Positions 8,806 to 17,320 of a stretch of 64,000 nt of DNA are shown one piece after another. Every line of letters begins with the position of its first letter. The first letter of the stretch is position 1. This stretch comes from Nitrobacter sp039808345. GTDB lineage: Bacteria; Pseudomonadota; Alphaproteobacteria; Rhizobiales; Xanthobacteraceae. The stretch lies in NCBI RefSeq assembly GCF_047824785.1, contig NZ_CP181167.1:1736001-1800000 (forward strand). Direction: 5' to 3'. A model generated the notes under the pieces. It did no database searches, was not told where the DNA came from, and saw only the letters and a program-made list of their open reading frames with translations. The translations under genes and the position numbers were made by a program.

Positions 8806-9402
8806 ATGACAGCCAAGGACAGGCCGGACACCAACACGATTCCAAATCCCTGGATCTCGCGGGCCACGGTCGCGCAGATTCCGGAAACCGGCCTTCATCG
8901 CGATATCGAGGCTGATGAGAGCGTGCGAATGGCGCTGGCCAAAATCGCCGGCGTGCGTGACATCGCATACGCCCGCGCATCGTTCGATCTGATGCCGGAG
9001 CGCGACGAGCGCGTGCATGTACAGGGCAGGGTGTCGGCGCGCGTCGGACAGACCTGCGTGGTGTCTCTCGATCCGATCGAGAATGATATTGTCGAGGATA
9101 TCGACCTCGTCTTTGTGCCGGAAGGCCGGATTCGGGAGTTCGTCGTACCTGTCGATGACGAAGACGGTGTCGGCGGGGAAGTGCCGGAGGCCCCCGAACC
9201 TATCGTCAACGGCGTCATTGACCTTGGACGGCTCGCGACCGACGTGCTGTTTCTGGGAATTGATCCGTATCCGCGAAAGCCCGATGCTGTGTTTGTCCCG
9301 CCCGCCAGCGCGAAGGATCCGGAGGATCATCCCTTCGCCGCCCTGAAGGACCTGAAAATCCATCCGACCCCGCCAGGCAAGAAGAAACCCGCGCGCGATT
9401 GA
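8806..9402 (+). CDS. DUF177/YceD-family protein
   Basis: 198 residues. The core VSARVGQTCVVSLDPIENDI followed by VDLVFVPE-like sequence and the acidic DDEDGVGGEVPEAPEP segment, then VIDLGRLATDVLFLGIDPYP, is the YceD signature. The C-terminus (HPFAALKDLKIHP) is typical of alphaproteobacterial members. YceD relatives in other bacteria lie next to rpmF and plsX and plant members affect 23S rRNA processing; here rpmF is absent but plsX follows, so the context is conserved. The single cysteine of the core is retained. Start at 8806 has GAAAGAG upstream, 10 bp after the previous stop. Confidence 0.88.
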   Translation: MTAKDRPDTNTIPNPWISRATVAQIPETGLHRDIEADESVRMALAKIAGVRDIAYARASFDLMPERDERVHVQGRVSARVGQTCVVSLDPIENDIVEDIDLVFVPEGRIREFVVPVDDEDGVGGEVPEAPEPIVNGVIDLGRLATDVLFLGIDPYPRKPDAVFVPPASAKDPEDHPFAALKDLKIHPTPPGKKKPARD

Positions 9403-9645
9403 GGATAACGTGTTGAATTGAATTGATAGGAAGTAGCAGCAATATATTGATACAAGAAGAGTTTTTATCGAGAAGTCGTGTTCCCTTGTTGCGCCGCGGG
9501 TCGGCCTCGATCGGGGGTTCGGATATTGTATCAGAGCGGGGACACGTTATTGTCGCGGCCGCACTGATAGATGCACTTGTGCTCAGCCGACATATCTTGT
9601 GGCCGTGCGCTTGAGGATTTCACACAATCAGGGTTTCCGGGACTT
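9403..9645 (+). other. Intergenic leader before plsX
   Basis: 243 bp without a convincing gene. Positions 9405-9475 are markedly richer in A and T than the surroundings and could hold the plsX-fabH promoter, but I cannot pick a clear -35/-10 pair. A short open frame at 9423-9614 has no recognisable features. Confidence 0.4.
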
Positions 9646-10707
9646 ATGCCGCAGAAGGTTCGAATCGCGCTTGACGCCATGGGTGGCGATATCGGCGCAT
9701 CGGTGGTCATTCCCGGAGCCGCGATTTCACTGAACCGTCACCCCGACACCGAGTTTCTGCTCTACGGTAAAAGCGCTTTGATCGAAGCTCAGCTCGCCGC
9801 TCATCCGGCGATGAAAGCGGTGTCCCGGGTGATCCACACCGACGTTGCCGTCAGCATGGACGACAAGCCGAGCCAGGCATTGCGTCGCGGCCGCAAGACC
9901 TCGTCGATGTGGCTTGCGATCGATGCGGTGAAGAAAGGCGAAGCCGACGTTGCGGTGTCGGCCGGCAATACCGGCGCACTGATGGCGATGTCGCGATTCA
10001 ACCTGCGGACGCTGCCGGGCATCGATCGCCCCGCGATCGCGGCCGTATGGCCCACCTTGCGCGGCGATTCCGTCGTGCTCGATCTTGGCGCGACGATCGG
10101 CGGAGATGCGCACCACCTCGCGGCTCTCGCCATCATGGGCAGCGCCATGGCGCGCGTCCTGTTTGATCTCGAACGGCCGACGGTCGGCCTTCTCAACATC
10201 GGCGTCGAGGAGGTCAAGGGCGGGGAGGAAATCCGGGAGGCGGCGGAATTGTTGCGGTCGTTGAATCTGCCGCAGCTCGACTTCATCGGTTTCGTCGAAG
10301 GCGACGGGATCGGCAGGGGGGCTGCCGACGTCATCGTCACCGAGGGCTTCAGCGGCAACATCGCGCTGAAGGCGGCCGAGGGAACCGCGCGCCAGATCGC
10401 CGAATATCTGCGCAGCGCGATGTCGCGCACCCTGCTGTCGCGGATCGGATATCTGTTCGCGCGGGGCGCCTTCAAGGCGCTGCGCGGCAAGATGGATCCT
10501 CGCAAATCCAATGGCGGCGTGTTCCTCGGACTGAATGGCATCGTGGTCAAAAGCCACGGCGGAACCGATGCCGAAGGCTTTGCTTACGCGGTCGATGTTG
10601 GCTATGAGATGGTTCGATACGATCTCCTCACCAAGATCAACCAAACGCTCAACCGCCACGGCCACACCCTAGCTCCGGCGTCGGCAGTGCAGGAGGCTCT
10701 CTCTTGA
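9646..10707 (+). CDS. plsX: Phosphate acyltransferase PlsX
   Basis: 353 residues. PlsX converts acyl-ACP and phosphate to acyl-phosphate, the donor for PlsY in phospholipid synthesis. Family motifs: IALDAMGGDIGASVVIPGA at the N-terminus, DKPSQALRRGRKTSSMWLAI, VSAGNTGALMAMS, VLDLGATIGGDAHHLAALA and EGFSGNIALKAAEG. The start at 9646 gives the standard MPQKVRIALDAMGGD beginning; a longer frame from 9571 is not supported. Its last codons overlap the start of fabH (TTGA), so both are translated from one mRNA, coupling phospholipid and fatty-acid initiation. Confidence 0.95.
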   Translation: MPQKVRIALDAMGGDIGASVVIPGAAISLNRHPDTEFLLYGKSALIEAQLAAHPAMKAVSRVIHTDVAVSMDDKPSQALRRGRKTSSMWLAIDAVKKGEADVAVSAGNTGALMAMSRFNLRTLPGIDRPAIAAVWPTLRGDSVVLDLGATIGGDAHHLAALAIMGSAMARVLFDLERPTVGLLNIGVEEVKGGEEIREAAELLRSLNLPQLDFIGFVEGDGIGRGAADVIVTEGFSGNIALKAAEGTARQIAEYLRSAMSRTLLSRIGYLFARGAFKALRGKMDPRKSNGGVFLGLNGIVVKSHGGTDAEGFAYAVDVGYEMVRYDLLTKINQTLNRHGHTLAPASAVQEALS

Positions 10708-11681
10708 CTGCGATACGTTCGGTCGTGCTCGGCTGCGGCTCCTATCTTCCGCAGAGGGTGCTGACCAATTCCGAGCTGGCGACCAAAGTCGATACTTCCG
10801 ACGAGTGGATCGTCCAGCGCACCGGCATTCGCCAGCGCCACATTGCCGCGGAGGGGGAATTTACCTCCCATCTCGCCATCCATGCGGCGAATGCGGCTCT
10901 TGCCCATGCCGGGATCGATGCGCGGTCGATCGACCTGATCGTGGTGGCGACCTCGACGCCGGATCACACGTTTCCGGCGACGGCGGTTGCGGTCCAGAAC
11001 GGACTCGGCATCCATCACGGCGCCGCCTTCGATCTTCAGGCGGTCTGTTCCGGCTTCGTCTTTGCTTTGGCCACCGCAGATAATTTCCTTCGTGCCGGGG
11101 CCTTCAAGCGCGCGCTGGTGATCGGCGCCGAAACCTTCTCGCGCATTCTGGATTGGACCGATCGCTCGACCTGCGTCCTGTTCGGCGACGGGGCCGGCGC
11201 GGTCGTGCTGGAAGCCCAGGAGCAGCCCGGCACGCCGTCGGATCGTGGAATCCTGACGACACACCTGCGCTCCGACGGTCGTCATCAGTCAAAGCTTTAC
11301 GTCGATGGCGGGCCGTCTTCCACCCGGACCGTGGGCCATCTCCGGATGGAAGGCCGCGAAGTGTTCAAGCACGCCGTTGGCATGATTACAGACGTCATTG
11401 TCGACGCATTCAATGCATCCGGCACCAACGCAGACGATATCAAGTGGTTCGTGCCACATCAGGCCAACAAGCGAATCATCGATGCGTCAGCGCATAAACT
11501 GCATATCGCGCCCGAAAAAGTGGTGCTGACCGTCGATCGGCACGGCAACACGTCCGCGGCTTCAATCCCGCTGGCATTGTCGGTCGCGGTCGCGGACGGA
11601 CGCATCAAAAGCGGCGATCTGGTCCTGCTGGAAGCGATGGGCGGCGGCTTCACCTGGGGTTCCGCTCTCGTGCGGTGGTGA
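10704..11681 (+). CDS. fabH: Beta-ketoacyl-ACP synthase III
   Basis: 325 residues. FabH condenses acetyl-CoA with malonyl-ACP to begin fatty-acid synthesis. The catalytic triad is complete: Cys115 (LQAVCSGFVFA), His252 (VPHQANKRI) and Asn282 (HGNTSAASIP). Other motifs are DEWIVQRTGIRQRHIA and the C-terminal LLEAMGGGFTWGSALVRW. The initiation codon is TTG at 10704: a perfect AGGAGG lies at 10691-10696, seven bases upstream, and the TTG overlaps the plsX stop (TTGA). That arrangement decides the start over any internal ATG. Confidence 0.96.
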   Translation: MTAIRSVVLGCGSYLPQRVLTNSELATKVDTSDEWIVQRTGIRQRHIAAEGEFTSHLAIHAANAALAHAGIDARSIDLIVVATSTPDHTFPATAVAVQNGLGIHHGAAFDLQAVCSGFVFALATADNFLRAGAFKRALVIGAETFSRILDWTDRSTCVLFGDGAGAVVLEAQEQPGTPSDRGILTTHLRSDGRHQSKLYVDGGPSSTRTVGHLRMEGREVFKHAVGMITDVIVDAFNASGTNADDIKWFVPHQANKRIIDASAHKLHIAPEKVVLTVDRHGNTSAASIPLALSVAVADGRIKSGDLVLLEAMGGGFTWGSALVRW

Positions 11682-11744
11682 GGATTTGAACCAGGCCGCC
11701 CGCAGACTGCCGTCGTCTATCATCCGAAAGCATCATGTGATAGG

Positions 11745-11773
11745 TTGACCCTGGGCCGTTAAACTCTTAATTT
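11745..11773 (+). promoter_or_regulatory. Possible sigma-70-type promoter of ihfA
   Basis: TTGACC at 11745-11750, 17 bp spacer, TAATTT at 11768-11773, 37 bp before the ihfA start. The -35 fits the alphaproteobacterial TTGACN preference; the -10 is weak. A TTATAAAT run at 11777-11784 is an alternative -10-like element. Confidence 0.35.
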
Positions 11774-11809
11774 CAGTTATAAATTGTTGCCGGGAGCTTG
11801 GGGCAGGCG

Positions 11810-12130
11810 ATGACCGGAACCGGAAAAACAGTTACTCGCGTCGATCTCTGCGAAGCCGTCTACAAAAAAGTAGGACTGTCGCGCACCGAGTCGTCCGCGT
11901 TTGTCGAACTCGTTCTGAAGGAGATCACCGACTGCCTGGAGAAGGGCGAGACGGTGAAGTTGTCGTCCTTCGGATCGTTCATGGTGCGCAAGAAAGGCCA
12001 GCGTATCGGCCGTAATCCCAAGACCGGCACCGAAGTGCCGATCTCTCCGCGTCGCGTGATGGTCTTCAAGCCGTCGGCTATTCTGAAGCAGCGGATCAAC
12101 AACAACGGCTCCGGCGCAAAAACCGACTAA
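11810..12130 (+). CDS. ihfA: Integration host factor subunit alpha
   Basis: 106 residues of the HU/IHF family with KTVTRVDLCEAVYKKVGLSR, the VKLSSFGSFMVRKKGQRIGR beta-arm region with the RNPKTG-type tip (GRNPKTGTEVPI), and RRVMVFKPSAILKQRIN. IHF-alpha bends DNA with IHF-beta. The start at 11810 has a GGGGCAGG purine run upstream; a TTG at 11798 is less likely. The MerR-type gene 38 bp downstream is its usual neighbour in rhizobiales, and fabH precedes it as in many proteobacteria. Confidence 0.95.
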   Translation: MTGTGKTVTRVDLCEAVYKKVGLSRTESSAFVELVLKEITDCLEKGETVKLSSFGSFMVRKKGQRIGRNPKTGTEVPISPRRVMVFKPSAILKQRINNNGSGAKTD

Positions 12131-12168
12131 TCCGGCGTTCGGCGCACGATTGGCAGAGGAGCGGGCAT

Positions 12169-12765
12169 TTGGACAAGGCACCGGATGCTTTTCGGACGAT
12201 TAGCGAGGTCGCCACCGATCTCGATATTCCTCAGCATGTCCTGCGGTTCTGGGAGACCAGGTTTTCGCAGATCAAGCCGATGAAGCGCAGCGGCGGCCGG
12301 CGCTACTATCGTCCGGACGACGTCGATCTGCTCCGCGGCATTCGCCATCTGTTATACAGCGAGGGTTACACCATCCGCGGCGTGCAACGGATTCTGAAAG
12401 AGCACGGCATCAAATCGGTCCAGGGCCTGACCGAGGGATCGTCCGCCGCGGCTTTCGGCGCGATCGAGGACGACATCCGCAACACTCTCCACGAAATTGA
12501 TGAGGATGATTCTGACTACGAGACCGCCGAGGACACGGAGGACGATGAGGATGATGGCGACAGCTCACCTCGCGAGCGGGAGCCGGGCGCGCATCGGCCG
12601 CTGCGGCACGACCTCGACGAGGTGCTCTGGTCCGGCCCGGACAGTGGTGCGATCCCGGGAGTGGTCGCTACCGCGGTCGATCTGACGAAACTGAAGGATG
12701 CGTTGGCTGAGCTTGTTGCGTGCAGGCAACTGCTGGACGAGGCGCTTCGTGATGGCGAACCGTAG
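12169..12765 (+). CDS. MerR-family transcriptional regulator linked to ihfA
   Basis: 198 residues. The N-terminal winged helix (FRTISEVATDLDIPQHVLRF, then WETRFSQIKPMKRSGGRRYY and RPDDVDLLRGIRHLLYSEGY) is a clear MerR DNA-binding domain with the VLRFWE and GGRRYYR contacts. A strongly acidic linker (about 105-140, nearly all Asp and Glu) follows, then a short C-terminal helix probably for dimerisation. No metal-binding cysteines are present, so it is not a classical metal sensor. The start is TTG at 12169, supported by AGAGGAG at 12155-12161. Targets are unknown. Confidence 0.9.
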   Translation: MDKAPDAFRTISEVATDLDIPQHVLRFWETRFSQIKPMKRSGGRRYYRPDDVDLLRGIRHLLYSEGYTIRGVQRILKEHGIKSVQGLTEGSSAAAFGAIEDDIRNTLHEIDEDDSDYETAEDTEDDEDDGDSSPREREPGAHRPLRHDLDEVLWSGPDSGAIPGVVATAVDLTKLKDALAELVACRQLLDEALRDGEP

Positions 12766-12780
12766 CTTTCGTTTGATGCA

Positions 12781-12826
12781 TTTTCTTTGCAGGAACCCGT
12801 ATCACTTCGCTTGAAAACGCGATAAT
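12781..12826 (-). repeat. Degenerate left module of the modular repeat
   Basis: On the minus strand it reads TTATCGCGTTTTCAAGCGAA followed by a GATACGGGTTCC core and an AAGAAAA end, i.e. the constant module with several changes. It abuts the tRNA gene on its 5' side. Confidence 0.65.
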
Positions 12827-12846
12827 GGAAACGGGCCGTAACGGCT

Positions 12847-12924
12847 CGGAGCGTAGCGCAGCCCGGTTAGCGCACTAGTCTGGGAGACTAGGGGTCGGAG
12901 GTTCAAATCCTCTCGCTCCGACCA
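12847..12924 (+). tRNA. tRNA-Pro (anticodon GGG)
   Basis: A full cloverleaf can be drawn: acceptor CGGAGCG pairs with CGCTCCG, D-arm GCGC...GCGC, anticodon stem CTAGT/ACTAG around the loop CTGGGAG with anticodon GGG, variable region GGGTC, and T-arm GGAGG/CCTCT enclosing TTCAAAT. The discriminator A and CCA (12921-12924) are encoded. The first base C is characteristic of bacterial tRNA-Pro. Relics of the modular repeat lie on both sides. Confidence 0.96.
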
Positions 12925-12930
12925 TTACTT

Positions 12931-12962
12931 ACAACGTTTTCTTCACGCGAGGCGGCATCCAT
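12931..12962 (-). repeat. Fragment of the modular repeat downstream of tRNA-Pro
   Basis: Minus-strand reading gives GGATGCCGCCTCGCGTGAAG and then AAAACG, matching the distal half of the constant module (GGTTCGCGTGAAGAAAACG). The proximal half appears strongly diverged beyond 12962. Confidence 0.55.
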
Positions 12963-13052
12963 TCTCGGGTTGCGCCGCTCGACGACATGCTCTCGCTCGA
13001 ATCACCGTCGAGCATGATCTCATACGAAACCGGGCTCACGCCCTTCAGGATC

Positions 13053-13157
13053 GCGTTCTATCGCGGGTTCAAGAAGCGAGTCCGGCTTGCGTGAAGGAAG
13101 TTCGTCAGATCAAAGTGATAGAGTCCGGTTTCTCCGTAAAACGGTGAGGACTCTCAG
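13053..13157 (+). repeat. Strongly diverged full-length modular repeat, type B
   Basis: Aligns along its length with the family: TCCGGCTTGCGTGAAGGAAG and GTCAGATCAAAGTGATAGAG correspond to the constant module, and GAGTCC...GGACTC with CCGT/ACGG arms to the type B hairpin. It lies just upstream of the oxidoreductase gene. Confidence 0.5.
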
Positions 13158-13178
13158 CAGGACATTCTCGGGAAGGTC

Positions 13179-14360
13179 ATGACATCGTCGTCAGCGGAGT
13201 TCGATATCGTTGTCTACGGCGCGAGCGGGTTCACCGGCCGGCTGGTCGCGGAATACCTCGCCGCCAGATATGGTAGCGGCGGCCTGAAGTGGGCCATCGC
13301 GGGACGCGATCTCGACAGGCTGGCGTCGGTGCGCCAGGCCATCGGCGCGCCTCATGATCTCCCTCTTATCGCCGCGGACGCCGGAAATCCGGCGTCGCTC
13401 AGGGCCATGGCCGAACGGACGGCCTCGGTGCTGAGCACGGTTGGTCCTTATCAACTCTACGGATCCGACCTTGTCGCCGTCTGCGCGGCGAGCGGCACGG
13501 ACTATCTTGACCTCTGCGGCGAGCCGATATGGATGCGGCAGATGATCGACGCGCACGAGGCGGAGGCGCGCAGGAGCGGCGCGCGGATCGTGTTTTCCTG
13601 CGGCTACGATTCGCTTCCGTTCGAACTCGGCGTGTTCTTTCTTCAGCAGGCCGCAAAGCGCAGTTTTGGATCGGCCCTCTCTCGGGTCAAGGGCCGCGTG
13701 CGCAAGATGAAGGGTACGTTTTCCGGCGGCACCGCCGCCAGCATGAAGGCGATCTTCTCCGCGGCCGCCAACGACCCAAGCCTGTTACCCAAACTGCGCG
13801 ATCCCTTCGTACTGACTCCGGGTTTTGAAGGGCTCAGGCAGCCGCCGGGCAACAAGCCTTTGTTCGATGAGGACCTCGGGATGTGGGTGGCGCCGTTCGT
13901 GATGGCGAACATCAACACCCGCAACGTGCACCGGTCGAATTCCCTGCTCGGTTTCCCTTACGGCCAGGATTTCGTCTATGACGAGATGGTGGTCGCGGGG
14001 CCGAAGGAGACCGGCGAGGCGACCGCAAAGGCCATCATCGCCGCCAACAACAAGCTCGGCGCGCAGGGCGGGCCCAAGCCAGGCGAGGGGCCGTCTAAGG
14101 AGGAGCGCGAGAGCGGGCATTACGATCTTCTCTTCCTCGGCATTGGCTCCGACGGGCGGCAGTTGAAGGCGGTCGTGACCGGCGATCGCGATCCCGGCTA
14201 CGGATCGACTTCCAGGATGATCACCGAATGCGCGATCTGCCTGCGTCATGACACGCCTGATGTCGCCGGCGGTTTCTGGACGCCGGGTGCTGCGATGAAG
14301 GACGCGCTGATCAAGCGGCTTACCGACCACGCGGGGCTGACGTTCACGATCGAGGCATAG
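13179..14360 (+). CDS. Saccharopine-dehydrogenase-like NAD(P)-binding oxidoreductase
   Basis: 393 residues. The N-terminal Rossmann fold is clear (FDIVVYGASGFTGRLVAEYL, AGRDLDRLASV, STVGPYQLYGSDLV), followed by the conserved YLDLCGEP segment and a CGYDSLPFELGVFF motif typical of the family that includes mycobacterial trans-acting enoyl reductases and eukaryotic SCCPDH. True saccharopine dehydrogenase function is unlikely; substrate is unknown, perhaps a lipid intermediate. GGGAAGG precedes the ATG. The gene ends 3 bp before the convergent stop of the polysaccharide polymerase gene and is probably unrelated to that locus. Confidence 0.85.
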   Translation: MTSSSAEFDIVVYGASGFTGRLVAEYLAARYGSGGLKWAIAGRDLDRLASVRQAIGAPHDLPLIAADAGNPASLRAMAERTASVLSTVGPYQLYGSDLVAVCAASGTDYLDLCGEPIWMRQMIDAHEAEARRSGARIVFSCGYDSLPFELGVFFLQQAAKRSFGSALSRVKGRVRKMKGTFSGGTAASMKAIFSAAANDPSLLPKLRDPFVLTPGFEGLRQPPGNKPLFDEDLGMWVAPFVMANINTRNVHRSNSLLGFPYGQDFVYDEMVVAGPKETGEATAKAIIAANNKLGAQGGPKPGEGPSKEERESGHYDLLFLGIGSDGRQLKAVVTGDRDPGYGSTSRMITECAICLRHDTPDVAGGFWTPGAAMKDALIKRLTDHAGLTFTIEA

Positions 14361-14363
14361 CGG

Positions 14364-15647
14364 CTAACCGCGCAAATGGCCCTCTCGCCGCGCCGGTTGA
14401 GCCGGAGTGTCCCGCAGGTCGGCCCTGTACTGGTGGGTTGCCGCGAACATGCCCCACATCATGCCGAGCATCAGCCAGAAATGGCGCCAGTGATCGGTGT
14501 CGATGATGAAGCTCTCGCCGACGGTCCCCAGAAACGCCGCGAAGACCGCCAGGTAGGTGCGCTGCCAGGGAACGCGCACAAAAATGTAGCGAAAGCCCAG
14601 GGTCACGGTGGTGAAGATCAGCACCGGATATGAAATTCCGGAAATCCACCCGCCCGACATGAAGGCGTTCAGATACGAGTTGTGAGTATCTTCCGGAAAG
14701 AACCGCGTGAACTGTAGCGGGCCGATCCCGAGCGGCTGTTCCAGCGCCATCTGGAAGCCGAGGATGTGCCGGCCGAAGCGGCCAAAGCGGCCTCCGTCGT
14801 AGCTCTGATCAAAACTCGCACGTTCCTTGAACAGGCTCTCGACCGAATCGAGCGACAGCAGAACCGCCAGCAGCAGTGCGATCGCGGCGGCTGCGATCAC
14901 GGCGGTCAGAACCAGCCGTGACCGCTGTTTCCCTGACGGGCTGGTCAGGAACATCAGGACCAGCATGAAAGCCGACGTGAGCACGAACTGGCCCCAGGCC
15001 GCGCGCGAAAACGCCAGCAGCACGGCAAGACTGATGATCCCGAGCGCGATGGCGCTGCGAAAGGCTTTTCCGAACCGGTCCGTGACGACGCTTTGCAGCA
15101 CGAACAAGGCGGGCAGGATCAGAAAGGCGGAGAGCACGTTCGGATCCTTGAAGGTTCCCCGCGCGCGGCCATAAAGGGTCAGCACGTCATGCTCGCCGGG
15201 CACCAGGTGGAAATAGCCCGCGACGCCGGCCACCGACGCGATGACGGCTCCGACGATCAGGCCTCGCCGCATCAGGTCAAGCCGCGCCTCGGTATCCTCC
15301 GAGAAAACCAGCGCGAAGAAAATGACCGTCACTGCCATGTACCACGAGGTCATGATCCAGTTCACGATCTGGGTCTTGTCCATCAGGTGCACGGCGCTGA
15401 TCGTGTAGCCGATGTTGATGAGAAACAGCAGCAGGAGCAGGGGAAGGAAGGCGAGCCGCATTCGCAGGCCGGTCGCGAAGAACACGACGATTGCCGCCAG
15501 CGTCGCAAACTCATAGGGGCTGGGCTCGATGTAGACGATCGCTCCGCCGGCTCCCACCGCCCACAGCAGCGCGCGCTGGAGCGCGGCGATGCCCGGCGCC
15601 TGTGTCGATGGCCGGAGCCAACTGTCAACTGCTGCGGGATACGCCAT
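14364..15647 (-). CDS. O-antigen ligase/Wzy-type polysaccharide polymerase
   Basis: 427 residues with about ten to twelve hydrophobic segments (for example AFLPLLLLLFLINIGYTISA and AIALGIISLAVLLAFSRAAW). The Wzy_C region has the expected periplasmic loop: RFGRFGRHILGFQMALEQPL, then GIGPLQF and the HNSYLNAF motif with its catalytic-type His. Such proteins polymerise or ligate lipid-linked repeat units at the periplasmic face. It is the last gene of the four-gene minus-strand polysaccharide operon, 33 bp after the sugar-phosphate transferase. Polymerase is favoured over ligase by context (Wza and Wzz-type partners), but sequence alone cannot separate them. Confidence 0.85.
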   Translation of the reverse strand: MAYPAAVDSWLRPSTQAPGIAALQRALLWAVGAGGAIVYIEPSPYEFATLAAIVVFFATGLRMRLAFLPLLLLLFLINIGYTISAVHLMDKTQIVNWIMTSWYMAVTVIFFALVFSEDTEARLDLMRRGLIVGAVIASVAGVAGYFHLVPGEHDVLTLYGRARGTFKDPNVLSAFLILPALFVLQSVVTDRFGKAFRSAIALGIISLAVLLAFSRAAWGQFVLTSAFMLVLMFLTSPSGKQRSRLVLTAVIAAAAIALLLAVLLSLDSVESLFKERASFDQSYDGGRFGRFGRHILGFQMALEQPLGIGPLQFTRFFPEDTHNSYLNAFMSGGWISGISYPVLIFTTVTLGFRYIFVRVPWQRTYLAVFAAFLGTVGESFIIDTDHWRHFWLMLGMMWGMFAATHQYRADLRDTPAQPARREGHLRG

Positions 15648-15680
15648 TACACTTTCGCAGTCTCAACGCCCTAGGCCGGA

Positions 15681-17213
15681 TCAGTAAGCGTTTTCGGGTT
15701 TCAGCAGCGCCAGCGGTGTCCTGAACAGGATATAAAGATCGAACAGCACCGACCAGTTCTCGATGTAGTAAAGGTCGAACTCGACACGCTTCTGGATTTT
15801 TTCCTCGTTGTCGATCTCTCCCCGCCAGCCATTGATCTGCGCCCAGCCCGTGATGCCCGGCTTGACGCGGTGACGTGCGAAATAGCCGTCGACGGCTTCA
15901 TCGAACAACCGGGTTTGCAGTTTGCCCTGCACGGCGTGCGGACGTGGCCCGACGAGGGAGAGGTTGCCCTTGAAGACGACGTTGAAGAGTTGCGGCAGTT
16001 CGTCGAGGCTGGTTTTGCGGATGAATCGTCCGACCCGCGTAACACGACTGTCATTTTTGGTCACGACCTTCGCGGCCATGGGATCGGCCTGATCGTGAAA
16101 CAGCGAGCGGAACTTGAAGACTTCGATGCGCTCGTTGTTGAAGCCGAAGCGTTTCTGGCGAAACAGCACCGGACCCGGACTATCGAGCTTGATCGCGAGC
16201 GCGACCAGCGCCATCACCGGCGAGGTGAGCAGCAGAATGAAACCCCCGATGATCCTGTCGAACAGCCATTTCATCACCAGATCCCAGTCGGTGATCGGGG
16301 CCTCGGAGACGTCAAGCGTTGGAACCTTGCCGAGATAGGAATAGGCGCGCGGGCGAAAGCGCAGTTCGTTGGTATGCGCCGACAACCGGATATCGACCGG
16401 AAGCACCCACAGCTTCTTCAGCATCGACAGGATCCGCGTTTCCGCCGAGATCGGAAGCGCGAACAGCACCAGATCGAGCCGGGTACGCCGCGCGAATTCG
16501 AGCACGTCGTCGACCTTGCCGAGCTTGGGAGTTCCCGCGCAGGTGTCGAGCGCGCGGGAGTCGTTGCGGTCATCGAACACGCCGAGAATTTCGATGTCGG
16601 AGTCCTCCTGCGCTTTCAACGCGTTGATGAGGTTTTCTCCGTTCTTGTCCGAGCCGATGATAACGGTGCGGCGTTCCAGTCGGCCGTCGCGCGCCCATCG
16701 GCGGATCATCGCACGCAGCAGAACCCGTCCGGCGATAAGACTGGCCAGACCAACAAAGAAGAACGAGGCCAGCCAGAGGCGCGAGACGGAATTGCCGAGC
16801 TTGACGAAGAACGAGACGCAAATGAACAACAGGAAAACGAACGCCCAGGACGAAATCATCCGCGTCATCTGCCGCAACGGGCCGCGGAAAACCTGGACGT
16901 CATAAATGTCCGCAGCCTGGAAACACACGACCGCGCTGGCGGATACGGCAAGGATCGCCGCGATGTAGCTCAAGCTGAATCCGTCGATGCGGGCAACGTA
17001 TCCAAGGTAAAGCGCGACGCCGACCACGCTCAGCAGCAGGAAGTCCGCTGCACGGACGATGCCCATGATGACGACGGGTGAATAGGCCGGTTGTACCTTC
17101 TGATTGGTGACGGCAAGCGCCGCGGGCGACAGCCGCCTGCGGCGTTCCACGGGTATCACGGGGCTGCTGCTCGCCGCCGCATCAGTTCCTGAGCGGGCGT
17201 TGATAGGGTCCAT
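15681..17213 (-). CDS. Undecaprenyl-phosphate sugar-1-phosphate transferase (WcaJ/HfsE-type)
   Basis: 510 residues, a polyisoprenyl-phosphate hexose-1-phosphate transferase that starts repeat-unit assembly on undecaprenyl phosphate. Four N-terminal membrane helices lie at about 50-170, then a Rossmann-like CoA-binding domain (RRTVIIGSDKNGENLINAL), a membrane re-entrant segment, and the catalytic domain with SPGPVLFRQKRFGFNNERIE, FKFRSLF, KTSLDELPQLFNVVFKGNLS, LVGPRPHAV and KPGITGWAQINGWRG. GAGGAC precedes the ATG. The probable donor is UDP-glucose, by similarity to WcaJ. Second to last in the operon. Confidence 0.93.
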   Translation of the reverse strand: MDPINARSGTDAAASSSPVIPVERRRRLSPAALAVTNQKVQPAYSPVVIMGIVRAADFLLLSVVGVALYLGYVARIDGFSLSYIAAILAVSASAVVCFQAADIYDVQVFRGPLRQMTRMISSWAFVFLLFICVSFFVKLGNSVSRLWLASFFFVGLASLIAGRVLLRAMIRRWARDGRLERRTVIIGSDKNGENLINALKAQEDSDIEILGVFDDRNDSRALDTCAGTPKLGKVDDVLEFARRTRLDLVLFALPISAETRILSMLKKLWVLPVDIRLSAHTNELRFRPRAYSYLGKVPTLDVSEAPITDWDLVMKWLFDRIIGGFILLLTSPVMALVALAIKLDSPGPVLFRQKRFGFNNERIEVFKFRSLFHDQADPMAAKVVTKNDSRVTRVGRFIRKTSLDELPQLFNVVFKGNLSLVGPRPHAVQGKLQTRLFDEAVDGYFARHRVKPGITGWAQINGWRGEIDNEEKIQKRVEFDLYYIENWSVLFDLYILFRTPLALLKPENAY

Positions 17214-17320
17214 GTCCTCAAGTCCACGTCGCGCCGCATCACCAGGGGCGTTTTCAGTACGACTTAAGGTCTAAATCGGGAAGATTTGGTTTCGCGCAAC
17301 TCCCGGCATTTCAAAAATGG

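Noticed and set aside
9423..9614. Small gene between DUF177 and plsX (rpmF expected in other bacteria)
   Set aside because: The translation has no resemblance to L32 or any known family.
12798..12826. tRNA-Pro promoter within the upstream repeat (GATAAT as -10)
   Set aside because: No acceptable -35 at the right distance, and the bases belong to the repeat consensus.
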